DNA of 64,000 nt, taken from assembly GCA_017311185.1 (NCBI GenBank), contig JAESUZ010004921.1, forward strand, positions 124,001-188,000. Direction: 5' to 3'. The DNA is from Proteles cristata cristata (taxonomy: Eukaryota > Chordata > Mammalia > Carnivora > Hyaenidae). The notes under the pieces were generated by a model. It was given only the letters and a program-made list of their open reading frames with translations. It had not been told where the DNA came from and did not search any database. This document shows positions 10,765 to 22,644 of this stretch, piece after piece; the first letter of the stretch is position 1, and each line of letters begins with the position of its first letter. Position numbers and translations under genes: made by a program.

Positions 10765-11653
10765 ATGATGAAACGTAAGAACTCTCCTCCAAAGAAATTC
10801 CAGGAAGAAATGATAGCTAAAGAACAGCTCAAAAAAGAAATAAGCAACATAACTGAACAAAAATTTAGAACAATAGTCATCAAATTAATCACTGTGCTTG
10901 AAAAAGACAGACATGAAAGACATCAGAGAAACTATTGCCACAAAGACCATGGAGCTTAAAAATAGTTGTGATGAATTAAAAAGTGCTATAAATGAGATAC
11001 ATAATAAAATGGAGGCGTCCAATGCACGGAATGAAGAGGCCGAAAGGAGAATAAGTAATTTAGAAGACACAATTATAGAAAAAGAGGAAGCTGAGAAAAA
11101 GAGAGAGAAACAGATCCAGGAACATGAAACTAGAGTTCGAGAGCTCAGCGATACAATCAAATGGAAAAATAATCATATCATAGGAATTCTAGAAGAGGAA
11201 TAGAGAGGGAAAGGTGCTGAAGGAGTCCTTGAACAAATTATACCAGAGAACTTCTGGGGAAAGATAGACATTGAAATCCAAGAGGTACAGAGAACTCACC
11301 TTAGACATAACTTGAATCGAACTTCTGCATGACATTTCATAGTGAAACTGGCACAATATAAGGACAAAGAAAGAATTTTGAAAGCAGCTAGGGATAAAAG
11401 GGCCGGAACATAGAAAGGGAAACCTATCAGAGTGGTTACAGACCTATGTACTGAAACTTGGCAGGCCAGAAAGGAATGGCAGGAAATCTTCAATGTGATG
11501 AACAGAAAAAATATGCAGCCAAGAATCCTCTATCCAGCAAGCCTGTCATTCAGAATAGAAGGAGAGAAACGTGTTTCCAAATAAACAAAAGTGGAAAGAA
11601 TTCATCACCACTAACCCAGCCCTACAAGAAATCCTGAGGGGGACTCTCTGAGG
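10765..11653 (+). pseudogene. L1 ORF1 (RNA-binding chaperone), disrupted
   Basis: Encodes the trimeric L1 RNA-binding protein in intact copies. The start MMKRKNSPPKKF at 10765 fits the family. A coiled-coil-type stretch rich in Glu, Lys and Ile follows. A frameshift falls around 10900-10955, after which frame 2 (from 10898) continues the coiled coil to a TAG at 11201. Beyond it the same frame resumes with the RRM-like and C-terminal parts, including KDKERILKAARDKRA and RKNMQPRILYPASL, but with further stops (TGA near 11330, TAG near 11411, TAA near 11582). At least four lesions make it non-functional. Confidence 0.9.
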
Positions 11654-11719
11654 GAAATGTTGAAAGGAATGCAAGATACCAGAGACACCACAACAAGCAT
11701 GAATCCCACAAAGGACACG

Positions 11720-14700
11720 ATGACTTTAAACCCATATATTTCAATAATAACACTGAATGTAAATGGGCTGAGTGCTTCAATCAAAAGACATAGGGTAGCA
11801 GAATGGATAAAAAGACAAAATCTATTTATTTGCTGTCTACAAGAAACTTATTTTAAACCTGAGGACACATTCAGATTAAAAGTAAGGGGATGGGGAAATA
11901 TCTACCATGCTACTGGAAGTCAAAAGAAAGCTGGAGTAGCTATACTTATATCAGACAAACTGGACTTTAAAGTAAAGACAGTAACAAGGAATGAAGAAGG
12001 GCATTATATAATAATTATAGGGTCCATCCATCAGGAAGAGCTAACAATTATAAATGTCTATGCACCTAATATGGGAGCACCTAAATATATAAAACAATCA
12101 TAAACAGAAACAATCCTATGCAAAAGAATGTGCTAAAAGTAGGGGACTTTAATCCTCGACTTACAGCAATCAATAGATCAAATAGACAGAAATCACTAAT
12201 GAAACAATGGACTTGAATGACACTTTGGATCAGATGGATTTGATAGATATATTTAGAACTCTAAATCCTGAGGCCATGGAATTCACTTTCTTCTCAAGTG
12301 TGCATGGCACATTCTCTAAGATCATATACTGGGACATAAAGCAGCCCTCAATAAATATAAAAGAATTGAGATCATACCATGCACACTTTCAGATTCTAAT
12401 GTTATGAAACTTGAAATCAATCACAGGAAGAAGTCTGGAAAACTTCCAAAAACACAGAGGTTAAAGAACACCCTACTAAAGAACAAATGGGCCAGTCAGG
12501 CAACTAGAAAAGAAATTTTAAAAATATATGGAAACAAATGAAAATGAAAATACAACAATCCAAACTCTATGGAATGCAGCAAAGGCAGTTCTAAGAGGAA
12601 AGCACATTGCATTCCAGGCTTATTTCAAGAAACTAGAAAAAGGGCAAGTACAAAATCTAACAGTGCATCTAAAGGAACTAGAGGGAGAGCAACAGGAGCA
12701 CCCCAAGCCCATTAGGAGAAGAGAAATAATAAAAATAAGGGCAGAAATCAACAATATAGAAACCAAAGAAACAGATGAACACATCAATGAAAACAAGAGT
12801 TGGTTTTTTGAAAAAATAAACAAAATTGACAAACCTCTAGCCAGGCTTCTCAAAAAGAAAAGAGAGAGCACTCAAATAGACAAAATCATGAATGAAAATG
12901 GACTGATTACAACCAGCCCCTCAGAAATACAAGCAATTATCAGGGAATGCTATGAAAATTATATGCCAACAAACTAGACAGCTTAGAAGAGATGGCCAAA
13001 TTCCTAAACACACACTCACTACCAAAATTCACACGGGAAGAGAGAAAATCTGAACACATCCATAACTAGTGATGAAATCGAATCAAGTATCAAAAATCTC
13101 CCAACAAATAAGAGCCCTGGGCTAGATGGCTTCCCTGGGGAATTCTACCAGACATTTAAAACAGAATTAATACCCATTCTTCTCAAGCTATTTCAGAAAA
13201 TTGAAATTGAAGGAAAACTTCTGGACTCATTCTACAAAGCCACCATCACTTTGATTCCCAAGCCAGACAGAGACCCAGCAGAAAAGAACTACAGGCCATT
13301 ATCCTTGATGAATATGGATGCAAAAGTCCTCAACAAGATATTTGCAAGTCGAATCCAACAGCACATTAAAAGAATTATCCACCATGATCAAGTGGGATTC
13401 ATTCCTGGGTTATAGGACTGGTTCAGTATTTGCAAATCAATCAATGTGATACATCCATTAACAAAAGAAAAGATAAAAACCATATGATCCTGTCGATAGA
13501 TATAGAAAAAGCATTTAACAAAATACAGCATCCCTTCTTAATAAAGACCCTCGAGAAAGTTGGGATAGAAGGAACTTACTTAAGCATCATAAAAACCATT
13601 TATGAGAAGCCCACAGCTAATATCATCCTCAATAAGGAAAAACTGAGAGCTTTCCCCGAGATCAGGCACATGACAGGGATGTCCACTCTCACAACTGTTG
13701 TTTAAGATAGTGCTGGAAGTCCTAGCATCAGCTATCAGACAACAAAAGGAAATCAAAGGCATCAGAATTGGCAAAGAAGAAGTCAAACTTTCACTCTTCG
13801 CAGATGACATGATACTCTACATAGAAAACCCAACAGACTCCATCAGAAGCCTACTAGAACTGATCCATGAATTCAGCAAAGTTGCAGGATACAAAATCAA
13901 CATACAGAAATTGGTTGCATTTTTATATACCGACAATGAAGCAACAGAAAGAGAAATCAAGAAACTGATCCCATTCACAATTGCACAAAAAACCATAAAA
14001 TACCTAGGAATAAACCTAACCAAAGATATAAGAAATCTGCATGTTGAAAACTATAGAAAACTTATGAAGCAAATTGAAGAAGACTCAAAGAAATGGAAAA
14101 ACATTGCATGCTCATGGGTCGGAAGAATAAATATTGTTAAAATGTCATTACTACCCAAAGCAATCTACACATTCAATGCAGTCCCAATAAAAACTGCACC
14201 AGCATACTTCTCAAAACTAGAACAATCTATCCTAAAATTTGTATGGAATAACAAAAGACCCCGAATAGCCAAAGTAATATTGAAGAAGAAAACCAAAAGG
14301 GGGGGGGGGGAATCACCATCCCAGACTTTAGCCTCTACTATAAAGCTGTAATCATCAAGACAGCATGGTACTGGCAAAAAAAAAACAAAAACAAAAACAA
14401 AAAACAAAAACAAAAACGACACAAAGAACAATGGAATAGGATAGAGAACTCAGAACTGGACCCACAAATATACGTCCAACTAATCTTTGACAAAGCGGGA
14501 AAGAGTATCCAATGGAAAAAAGACAGTCTCTTTAACAAATGGTGTTGGGAGAACTGGACAGCAACATGCAGAAGAATGAATCCAGATCATTTCTCACACC
14601 ACACACCAAAATAAACTCAAATGGATAAAGACCTGAATGTGAGACAGGAAGCCATCAAACCCTAAAAAGAAAGCAGGAAACAACCTCCTTGACCTCAACG

Positions 14701-15550
14701 ACAGAAGTTTCTTACTTGACACATCCCCAAAGGCAAGGGAATCAAGAGCAAAAATGAACTACTTGGACCTCATCAAGATAAAAAGTTTCTTCAAAGCAAA
14801 GGAAAGAATCCATAAAACTAATAGGCAACTGATGGAATGGGAAAAGATAGTTGCAAATGACATATCAGATAAAGGGCTAGTATCCAAAATCTGTAAGGAA
14901 CTCCTCAAACTCCACACCCGAAAAACATATAATCCAGTGAAGAAATGGACAGAAGACATGAACAGACACTTCTCCAAAGAGGACATCCAGAGGGTCAATA
15001 GACACATGAAATGATGCTTAGGGTCCCTCATCATCAGGAAATCCACATCAAAACCACACTTAGATACCACCCCACGCCGGTCATAGTGGCTAAAGTGAAT
15101 AAATCAGGAGACTCTAGATGCTGGTGAGGATGTGGAGAAATGGGCACCCTCCTACACTGTTGGTGGGAATGTAAGCTGGTGCAATCCCCCTGGAAAACAG
15201 TATGGAGTTTCCTCAAGAAATTAACAACAGAACTCCCCTATGACCCAGCAATAGCACTGCTAGGAATTTACACAAGGGATATAGGAGTGCTGATGCATAG
15301 GGGCACATGTACCCCAATGTTCATAGCAGCACTCTCAACAACAGCCAAAACATGGAAAGAACCTAAGTGACAAACAACTGATGAATGGATCAAGATGTGG
15401 TTTATCTCTACAATGGAACACTACATGGCAATGAGAAAGAATGAAATCTGGCCATGTGTAGCAACATGGATGGATCTTGAAGGTGTTATGTTGAGCGAAA
15501 TAAGTCAGGCAGAGAAGGACAGATACCATATATTTCCACATATAGGTGGA
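11720..15550 (+). pseudogene. L1 ORF2 (endonuclease + reverse transcriptase), disrupted
   Basis: ATG at 11720 starts MTLNPYISIITLNVNGLSAS, the APE-type endonuclease. The active-site region ICCLQETYF (Glu) and VYAPN are visible before a stop at 12101. GDFN appears as GGACTTTAAT near 12145 in a shifted frame. Further open pieces follow at 12207-12407, 12528-12977 (connector), 13430-13705 ([15 protein letters not shown]), 13698-14351 (RT core with FADDMILY, Asp-Asp within 13797-13808), 14754-15014 and 15140-15370 (C-terminal region). A G10 run at about 14300-14309 and a (CAAAAA)n insertion at 14370-14416 add frame damage. The usual length is about 1275 codons. It is broken in many places. Confidence 0.92.
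14370..14416 (+). repeat. (CAAAAA)n microsatellite inside L1
   Basis: A9 followed by repeated CAAAAA/CAAAAAA units inside the ORF2 remnant. Probably length-polymorphic. Confidence 0.9.
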
Positions 15551-15786
15551 TTAAGAGGAAGCTAACAGAGGACCATGAGGGAGAAGAAGGGGAAAAATAG
15601 TTGGGGAGAAGAAGGGAGACAAACCATGAGAGACTCTTGAATGCTGAGAACAAACTGAGGGTTGAAGGTGGTGGGGGAGAGGGGAAGGGAGGTAGTGGGC
15701 ATGGGGAAGGCATTTACTGTGATGAGCACTGGGTGTTATATGGAAACCAACTTGACAATAAACTATTTAAGAAAAAAAAAAGAAAA
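15551..15786 (+). other. L1 3'UTR and A-rich tail (copy B)
   Basis: GA-rich 3'UTR (AGAAGAAGGGG-type runs and GGGGAGAGGGGAAGGG at about 15590-15710). It is followed by the carnivore L1 end motif around 'GTGATGAGCACTGGGTGTTA' (15719-15738) and a short A-rich tail reaching the TSD at 15787. The left boundary with the ORF2 end is approximate. Confidence 0.8.
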
Positions 15787-15802
15787 TATAATTTACCAAA
15801 AC

Positions 15803-16310
15803 GATACCAAGTATTCACCCAGAGTAAATGGATGGTTTCATCCTATGGAAATAGAAAATTGACTAACAGTTATATTTCTAAAATGCGTTAGATACAGCTG
15901 ATTCCACAAGAGAATTGTACAAATCTAAAAAAGTGAATAATCATAATGTTACTTAAAATGTTTCAGAGCATATGTTATGAAGGAAAGCATCCCAATTCTT
16001 CATACAAGGCAAGCAGAGCATTTATAATAAACCTCATAATCTTGCACAAAAAAAGAAACCAAAGACCAATCTCATTTTCCCACAAATCAGTCTAATGCAG
16101 TATCTAATACAAAGTCTGGCAGAGTCCAATATGACATTCATCATATTAAAGCAATGACACAACTAAAGTTTGATTTTAAAATGAGAAGATGAGATCAGTA
16201 TCAGCTGGCATGTGGAGAACACACATTTGCCAACAGTTAATACATGCATTCAGAAATTCAGGGATCTGTGAGTGCTGGCAACAAGAGACGGTGTTAAAAT
16301 AATAATCCTT
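15803..16310 (+). mobile_element. Ancient L1, 3' portion after the nested insertion
   Basis: Continues the old L1 interrupted at 8934. ORF2 reverse-transcriptase text is recognisable in the CATCCCAATTCTTCATACAA stretch (about 15988) and in the AAACCAAAGACCAATCTCAT part (about 16056). Many indels; no frame is open. The right end is not defined. Confidence 0.6.
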
Positions 16311-16361
16311 CTATTTTCAAGTGAGAGGCTATCTTAAAAGGACTGTCAGTAATCTATTACT

Positions 16362-16427
16362 TTTTAAAAAAAATTTAATGTTCATTTTTGAGAAAGAGAG
16401 AAAGAGAGCAATGTGAGTGGGGGAGGA
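16362..16427 (-). mobile_element. SINEC 3' fragment, antisense
   Basis: Only the tail complement (TTTAAAAAAAATTTAATGTT) and the GA-rich body are present. The tRNA-like head is missing, so this is a truncated copy. Confidence 0.7.
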
Positions 16428-17022
16428 TCACATGTAGAGTGGAACAGAGCATCCTGTATTGTATTATTGTGTTATGAAATAAGTAAATGTATAATACAGA
16501 AGTTTAAAAATAAGAAATATATATCATATGCCTACTACCTACAGATTTCTGCTATAGATATTTTACATATATATTTACAGATCTTTTCTAACGTGCCTGT
16601 ATGTGTGTTTGTATATGTCTTTGTGTGCTGCCGGATCCTATTTAAACTTTTTTACTTGAAATTAAAATGTATCACTACATGAAATTCTACAGTCTGGCGC
16701 TCTGTTTCTGGAGCTTGAACAACTAACGTCACATTAGATCAGATCAGTTTGTTCAATAGAGAAACATATATAATAAATTAATGAGAAGCTAAAAAATATG
16801 TCTGTTCTATGCTAGTCACTGAATAATTAAATAAGAACCATCTCATTTAGTCAAAAACAATAAAAAGAAAATCAGTATAAAGAGGTGTATGATATTATCT
16901 CTAATTCACAGAAAGTGATACATCAAAGGAGGTCATTTAATTTATTCATAGGCGTATTTTTAATAAGAAATAAAATTAGGATTTGGATCTAGACTTAACC
17001 AATCCAAGACCTTGCTGTGTCT
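16428..17022. other. Unique AT-rich DNA
   Basis: No gene or clear element. Short ATATAT runs occur near 16517-16575. Confidence 0.4.
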
Positions 17023-17064
17023 GTTTTTTTTGTTTTTTTTTGTTTTTTTTTGTTTTTTTTTTTT
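17023..17064. repeat. (TTTTTTTTG)n short tandem repeat
   Basis: Four tandem runs of 8 or more T separated by single G, ending in T12. Probably the remnant of an antisense poly(A) tail turned microsatellite, although no element body is seen beside it. Confidence 0.85.
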
Positions 17065-19766
17065 GCCACATATGTCCTTTCTTCCACATTTTTCTCATTG
17101 TTCCCTGGATAAACCTGAGATAATATTCTTGAATATATGTGAGAAATGTTTATCCACCAACAAATTGTCACTGTGAGATAGACATCAAAATTATGGTACA
17201 CCTGTTGTCTCTACTATGGATTCCTCGCCAGTTGATTACCAAACGTACTACCAGCACTGACAGTCACATACTTAACTCTTCTCAAAACAAATGTAACTCT
17301 TATTCCATAAGAAAAAAAGTATATCCTGGCTCTTTTCTATTTATAAATAAATTCACATTAAATAAAAACGATCTGACTATTTAAGTCAATAACCTTCTAT
17401 GCCCAAAGCATCTATTCTGTCCCATCCAGCCAGTTAGCAGCAACACCCTAGCCCTCAGTAATCAGAAAATATAATGTGAATTGATCTGTTGTGGGATACT
17501 TTAATATACAGGTCTTAGGGTCAGAAAGAAAATAAACGATGCAGGTGATTTTTTTTGTTTCTATGTTCTTTTACTTGACTGGCCATAACTTTAATGCCTG
17601 TGTGCCAAATGAATAAGGGTTATGGCTCCTTTGAAAGCCCCCTGGAATTTATTTCAAAGGCTTGCATTGGCCAAACATGCATATTGACCCACTCTTTGCC
17701 TTATTTCCTGTTTTAATTGAGTGTCAAAGGTTACACGTTGCTATTAGAGTAAGACATGACTGGCAGCAGGGGTCAGGGACTCTCTGGCATTCTATTAGAG
17801 CCATAAAAACAAAACAGAATGATAATTTCACCTGTTCTAACCTCAATTTTTCCAGGATGGGACAGGCATTGACCTTATTGTTTGTCAGCCATTGACTCTA
17901 TAAACTTCAGCTACCCTAATTCTGCTTACTAAACAATAAGAGTGCTTTCACAACAGGGATGAAAAATAAAACAATGTAAAATACCCAGAAATGACTCAAG
18001 AAGAGACATATCCAGGTGACAGAAAAGATAAAATAACTTCTTTTTTATTCCTAGGTCATATCCCTCGTTTGGATAGTTTACAACAATAACGGTTTCTACC
18101 AACAACTTTCAATTTTATCTTTTGTGGAATACCTTATAACTTCCTTTATGTGAACAAGTACAAGCAATAAATCTAATAAATTGCTCATGCTACCTAAAAC
18201 CTATTTGTGGCACTTGAAGGGTTTATGAATTTCTGTGAAACTTTCCTCCACCTTCCCTACCCTTTAAAGTTTTTGGCTGAAATGTAAGCAGGCGTTCAAG
18301 GGCATAGCTAATGTCTTCTCTCATATTTTTTCCGAAAAAGATAAAAAAAGCATATGTTAAATGTTTCTTTTAAAAGTATTGGAAAACAGATTTCTTATCA
18401 ATAATATAATGAAATAAATAAAGGTACACCTGAAGATAAGTTTCCTCCAATTTCAGTGTCTGATTTTATGTAGTTTTTTTCCTGATGGGTAATTAAGTAT
18501 TTTTAAAAAGCTGGATCTTTTAGATAATAATGCATATTTATTGGCAGTTTTCCATAATTTAAAGGGAAATTATTTAAACTTTAAATATTGTCATTTAGTT
18601 GCATCTTTTCATGAAGGATGATTACTATTGCTCAAAAGCTGTCTGGAAATCTTGTAAGTTACCCCTGTCCTCACCTTAACACAAGTAACTTTCTTTTTGC
18701 TCTCAACCTGCCCATTGTTTTAAAGTTATGATTTGAGGATTAATGTTGAATTTTGGATTATCAGAATAATCATCAATCTTCTTCAACATAAGCTTGCATT
18801 TCAATATTAAGGCAGCAAGCAAAAACAAATTAAAAACACATAAAATTCTTATGGAAATGATTAATATTTGTGTTAAACTGATAGATACCAATTCACAAAT
18901 TCATGAGATGCCATAGAATTCCTAAGTCACTTCTTAAAGAATTTAGAAATGCACTCTGGGGACACAGTTTTTATATGGGAGCATGAATAGTTATAGGAAA
19001 ATTAGTAGTATTTTAACTCTTTGATGTTTCTTACATATGATATGAAATAGTGATTTGATACATATTTAACTGAAAAAGAGACCAGATTATTAGCATATAA
19101 AGAAGCAAAACATTTTCATTTTGCAAATTGACTTAAACTTTCCCATAAATGATTTCAGTTTATTAATAAACTAAAATTACATGGTATCAGGAAAAATATG
19201 TCATATCCTGTATTTATCTGACTGTAAACCAATATAAGTGGAACAAAAACTGATCTACCACATTAAACTTCCTTAAAACTTAGCAGAGTCAGTTCAATTT
19301 TCTATCAACTTGATTAGCAATATCTTTAAGGCAAAATTGACTTTTCTCCTCATTCATTGAAATGTTATTAAATCACTACTGCTGGCTGATCTGAATCTGG
19401 AAAATCTATCCAAGTTCAGGATTGTTTCTAGATGAAAAAGTTAGCTCAGTTGCTTATTTTTCTGTCTATCCTCACTTCATGAATTCTTTTCCCTCTTTCA
19501 TGTTAGGGGTTTTTCCACCATGGATTTATGACAAATGGCTCAGATGCTTCATAATTTTTTTCTCAAAGCTGGGCACAATTATCACCAAGATCTTCTATCT
19601 CAATGGAAAACGGGGGTGGTCCAAGTCTTTCATGAGTTCTCCAGAGGAAGTCAGTATTCCCTTCATTGTAGAAGTCCTAAGGACAAGCATATTGCCTGAT
19701 ACATAACAGAAGCTCAACAAATAAATTGATTTGGTCACATATGACATTCAATTAGATCTTGGTAAA
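17065..19766. other. Unique DNA, 2.7 kb, mostly repeat-free
   Basis: No interspersed repeat recognised in most of this stretch. Several short open frames lack any protein character. 17580-17940 has balanced composition and could be conserved non-coding sequence. The last ~80 bases before 19735 (TTGCCTGATACATAACAGAA then AATAAATTGATT) resemble the 3' end of an L2 or MIR element. Confidence 0.4.
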
Positions 19767-19784
19767 GAGATTTGACATACTTTA

Positions 19785-20003
19785 TTTTTTTTTCGCTGTT
19801 TTTTTTTTACAAATAGTTTATTGTCAAATTAGTTTCCACATAACACTCAGTGCTCATCCCCATAAGTGTCCTCCTCCATGCCCATCCCCCCTCCCACCCA
19901 CATCCATCAGTCCTCAGTTTTTGTCAGCATTTAAGAGTCTCTCCTGGTTTGCCTCTCTCCCTTCCCCCACCATTTCCGCCCTTCTTCTCCCCCTTGTTCC
20001 TCT
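19785..20003 (-). mobile_element. Short 5'-truncated L1, antisense, with 18-bp TSD
   Basis: Minus-strand L1 3'UTR of about 200 bases. The reversed tail is two T runs split by CGCTG (19785-19810), followed by the complement of the L1 end region (GTTTCCACATAACACTCAGT and the CCTCCCACCCACATCCATCA part). The perfect 18-bp TSD GAGATTTGACATACTTTA is at 19767-19784 and 20004-20021. Confidence 0.92.
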
Positions 20004-20021
20004 GAGATTTGACATACTTTA

Positions 20022-21529
20022 ATCAAAACATTCTAGAAATGCATACTTACAAGGGCAAAATATATACTTAGAATTAACTCACTCAAAATACAAAAAAAAA
20101 AAAAAAAGAAAGGAGGAGGGGGAACTTTGTAGTATTGTAGTACAGCTTCTAATTCACATAAGTTAGGTCAGGTTTTCAATCTGACAAATTCTGGATTACT
20201 CAAAGAAACGGATAATGTCTCTGAATATGTATTCTCTAAAGTCATATGAGAAGACGTAACAAAACTCACACTCACTAAATTCATAATAATTAACCGACCT
20301 CTTCCCAATCACATGCTATACAACATTTCTCATAAATACCTTGAGTTTGAACTTACAGATTTAAAAAAGGTATTAATTTCTTACTATTGATAGTGCTTCA
20401 TAAATAAGAAGCCATAAGAAATGTGAATAAAAGGAGTGACATGATCTAGGTTTTAGGAATATTTGGAGCAACAATGAGTCTGAAAAGAGGACAATCCTAT
20501 TTCATTCCCACTGATGTCCGTATCCATGGAAACTCCCTTTTAATAGCATCCACATCACACTGGAAAAACAGGTATGCTACCTTTTGAAAGTGAGTGCATT
20601 AAAAGAACCCAGCCCTTTGCTAAGAAGGTCAGCTCTTGAAAGCCTTCAAGGGCTTTGGTAGCTGAGAAAGCTGGAGGGCTGTAAATCCTTCTTTCGTTGC
20701 TAAGAAGCTTGGCTCCTGAGAATCACATCAGTGCTCTCTAACACAGAGAATGGAATGTGAATCTTTTGTTCCCTGCCTATGATGTTGCACTCCTGAGTAC
20801 TTGTTTCCTTAGCTAAGAGAACATGCAGGAGAGGCCTATTACGTGAACCTAGAGATTAATTATTAATAGACACAAACTGAGAAAGACAGGCAAAAAGACG
20901 TACAGGGTGTAAAGAAAGACTTAGTTGCAAGAATCCAGATGGCAAATGCCACTACATAGAAATATATGCACTAAAATAATATTCATATGACAACATTTTT
21001 TAATATTTTGTAGTCTCAGCATATTTTTTTTGCTATGATAAGTATCTGTCAAGGAAAATGCCTTCCCCATTGGATTATTAAACACACTCATTGAAAGTAA
21101 AAGAAACAATGCAAAGGTCATTGTGCCTTTAAATCAAACTGTAACATACTAGAACTATTCTTTCTTTACTGTATAATAAGTAAACAACTTAAAACAACTG
21201 GATAATGAATACTTATTGTTGTTCAACAAAAAATAAATGCAGCAATGTGTTGCAAAACATCATTTTTTCCTATTTGCACAACTAAAATACAAATATGTTA
21301 ATTATGTGATAGATTATTATATTTAGGGGGTCATCATATATATCTTTAAATATAATACTTTAAAAAACTGCTGTGCTAATTCTGAGTTAGAGAAATCCAT
21401 GTAGCCATGATAGACCATAATGGTAGCATTACATGGCTAAACAATAAGATCACTGAGTTATTAATAATAATTTTAGTATTAATAATAATATATGTTATAA
21501 TATATGGGTACAGATATATATTATATAAT
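20022..21529. other. Unique DNA
   Basis: An A-run lies at 20091-20107. The remainder has no recognised gene or element. 20470-20860 has several CTTGGCTCCTGAGAA-like partial repeats (AGCTCTTGAAAG, GCTTGGCTCCTGAG) that may be weak internal duplication. Confidence 0.35.
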
Positions 21530-21730
21530 ACCAATGATGTGTTTCAGGCACTGGTATGAGCACCTTACAAACATTGAGTGTATTATGAGTGCTCAGTACG
21601 ATCTTTTGAGTTCGGTACTACTATGTATCCCATTTCACAAAGGAAGCACAGAGAGCTTGAGTGAATTGTTCAGGATTATAAAACATAAGGTAAATGGTGG
21701 AGCTGAGATATGAATCCATGCCACTATCCA
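21530..21730 (+). mobile_element. MIR fragment
   Basis: Old tRNA-derived SINE. The CORE-like part TCCCATTTCACAAAGGAAGC (compare 'CCCATTTTACAGATGAGGAA') and the following GAGCTTGAGTGAATTGTTCA and GGTGGAGCTGAGATATGAAT match the MIR order. Confidence 0.75.
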
Positions 21731-21849
21731 GAATATTCCTGAAATATAGTAAAACAAATGTGTGTATTTTTCATGAGTAGAGGCTAAGACAAAGAAATAA
21801 TGATAATCATTCTAATTTCTGTTTGTTTATATGTTACAAAGCCCTATCT

Positions 21850-22030
21850 CAGGTCTGACGTGGTTTCATCCTTACAGCCCTTCTGTCAGTGTAGACAGCA
21901 TATAGCACAGCTGAAAAGACTGTTGTTCAGGGATGTTACATGTGTTTTCCAACGTCACATGTTTAGTGAATGGCAGGATATGGAACCACAACCAGCATCT
22001 CACATTCATTCCATGCTATTAGCTTCCTCT
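21850..22030 (+). mobile_element. MIR fragment
   Basis: Diverged MIR-like order: TCATCCTTACAGCCCTTCTG, CTGAAAAGACTGTTGTTCAG, GTCACATGTTTAGTGAATGG, then ACCACAACCAGCATCTCACA. Confidence 0.6.
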
Positions 22031-22243
22031 GTTCTTTATATAAACAAATAAAATATTGCAACAATTATGCTATCAACTCACATAATGATGGGGCAATGGG
22101 TACAGATATTAATTAGCAATGTGGTCACTTTCTCAGAGGCTTTTCCCTTCCAGATGTCAGTGGCAACTGCAGGACTCAGAAACTTATGAGCATTTTCACT
22201 GTCTTCTCAAACCCAGTTGGCAAATTGTGATTGCTCTTTAATT

Positions 22244-22461
22244 AAAAAAATTTTTTTTAATGTTTTATTTATTCCTGAGAAAGAGAGACAGCATGAGCAG
22301 GGGAGGGTCAGAGAGAGAGGGAGACAAAGAATCCAAAGCAGGCTCCAGGCTCTGAGCTAGCTGTCAGCACAGAGCCCGACGCGCGGCTCGAACCCACCAA
22401 CAGTGAGATCATGACCTGAGCCGAAGTTGGACACTTAACTGACTGAGCCACCCAGGCACCT
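22244..22461 (-). mobile_element. Felid SINEC, antisense
   Basis: T-rich tail complement, GA-rich body, AGCAGGCTCCAGGCTCTGAG, and a head ending CACCCAGGCACCT. TSD TTGCTCTTTAATT / TGTTCTTTAATT at about 22231-22243 and 22463-22474 (one mismatch). Confidence 0.93.
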
Positions 22462-22644
22462 CTGTTCTTTAATTTTTAATTTAAATAAATGATTTGTCTT
22501 TCAGTTTCTACTATTATGAAAATGCTTATTCACAACCTTACACCTGGGTAACTGCAAAAGCCTCTTACTCTTACCTGTGTTCACTGATCCTGCATGTCCT
22601 CATTTCAGCCAAACTTCAATATTATGATTAATATTTAAATTCTT

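Larger units (their letters stand above)
8935..15786 (+). mobile_element. Full-length carnivore LINE-1 (copy B), 6.85 kb
   Basis: Complete non-LTR retrotransposon. It starts just after the left TSD with a 5' end containing AATGGTGGAGAAGTAGGGAG (the carnivore L1 start), then a 1.8-kb GC-rich then T-rich 5'UTR, ORF1 (10765-~11653), ORF2 (11720-~15550), a 3'UTR with GA-rich runs (about 15570-15710), and an A-rich tail to 15786. The perfect 16-bp TSD TATAATTTACCAAAAC lies at 8919-8934 and 15787-15802. The insertion splits an ancient L1. Both ORFs are broken, so it cannot retrotranspose itself. Confidence 0.95.
8919..15802. repeat. 16-bp TSD of the full-length L1
   Basis: TATAATTTACCAAAAC at 8919-8934 and 15787-15802, identical copies. 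Together they fix both ends of the 6852-bp insertion. Confidence 0.95.

Noticed and set aside
13698..14351. 217-codon open frame with FADDMILY
   Set aside because: It is a fragment of the L1 ORF2 reverse transcriptase; frames before and after are broken, so not a separate gene.
19422..19706. 94-codon open frame as a possible exon
   Set aside because: No splice context or domain; the end overlaps an L2- or MIR-like 3' fragment.
20470..20860. Tandem duplication suggested by AGCTCTTGAAAG / GCTTGGCTCCTGAG
   Set aside because: Matches are too short and irregular to support a duplication.
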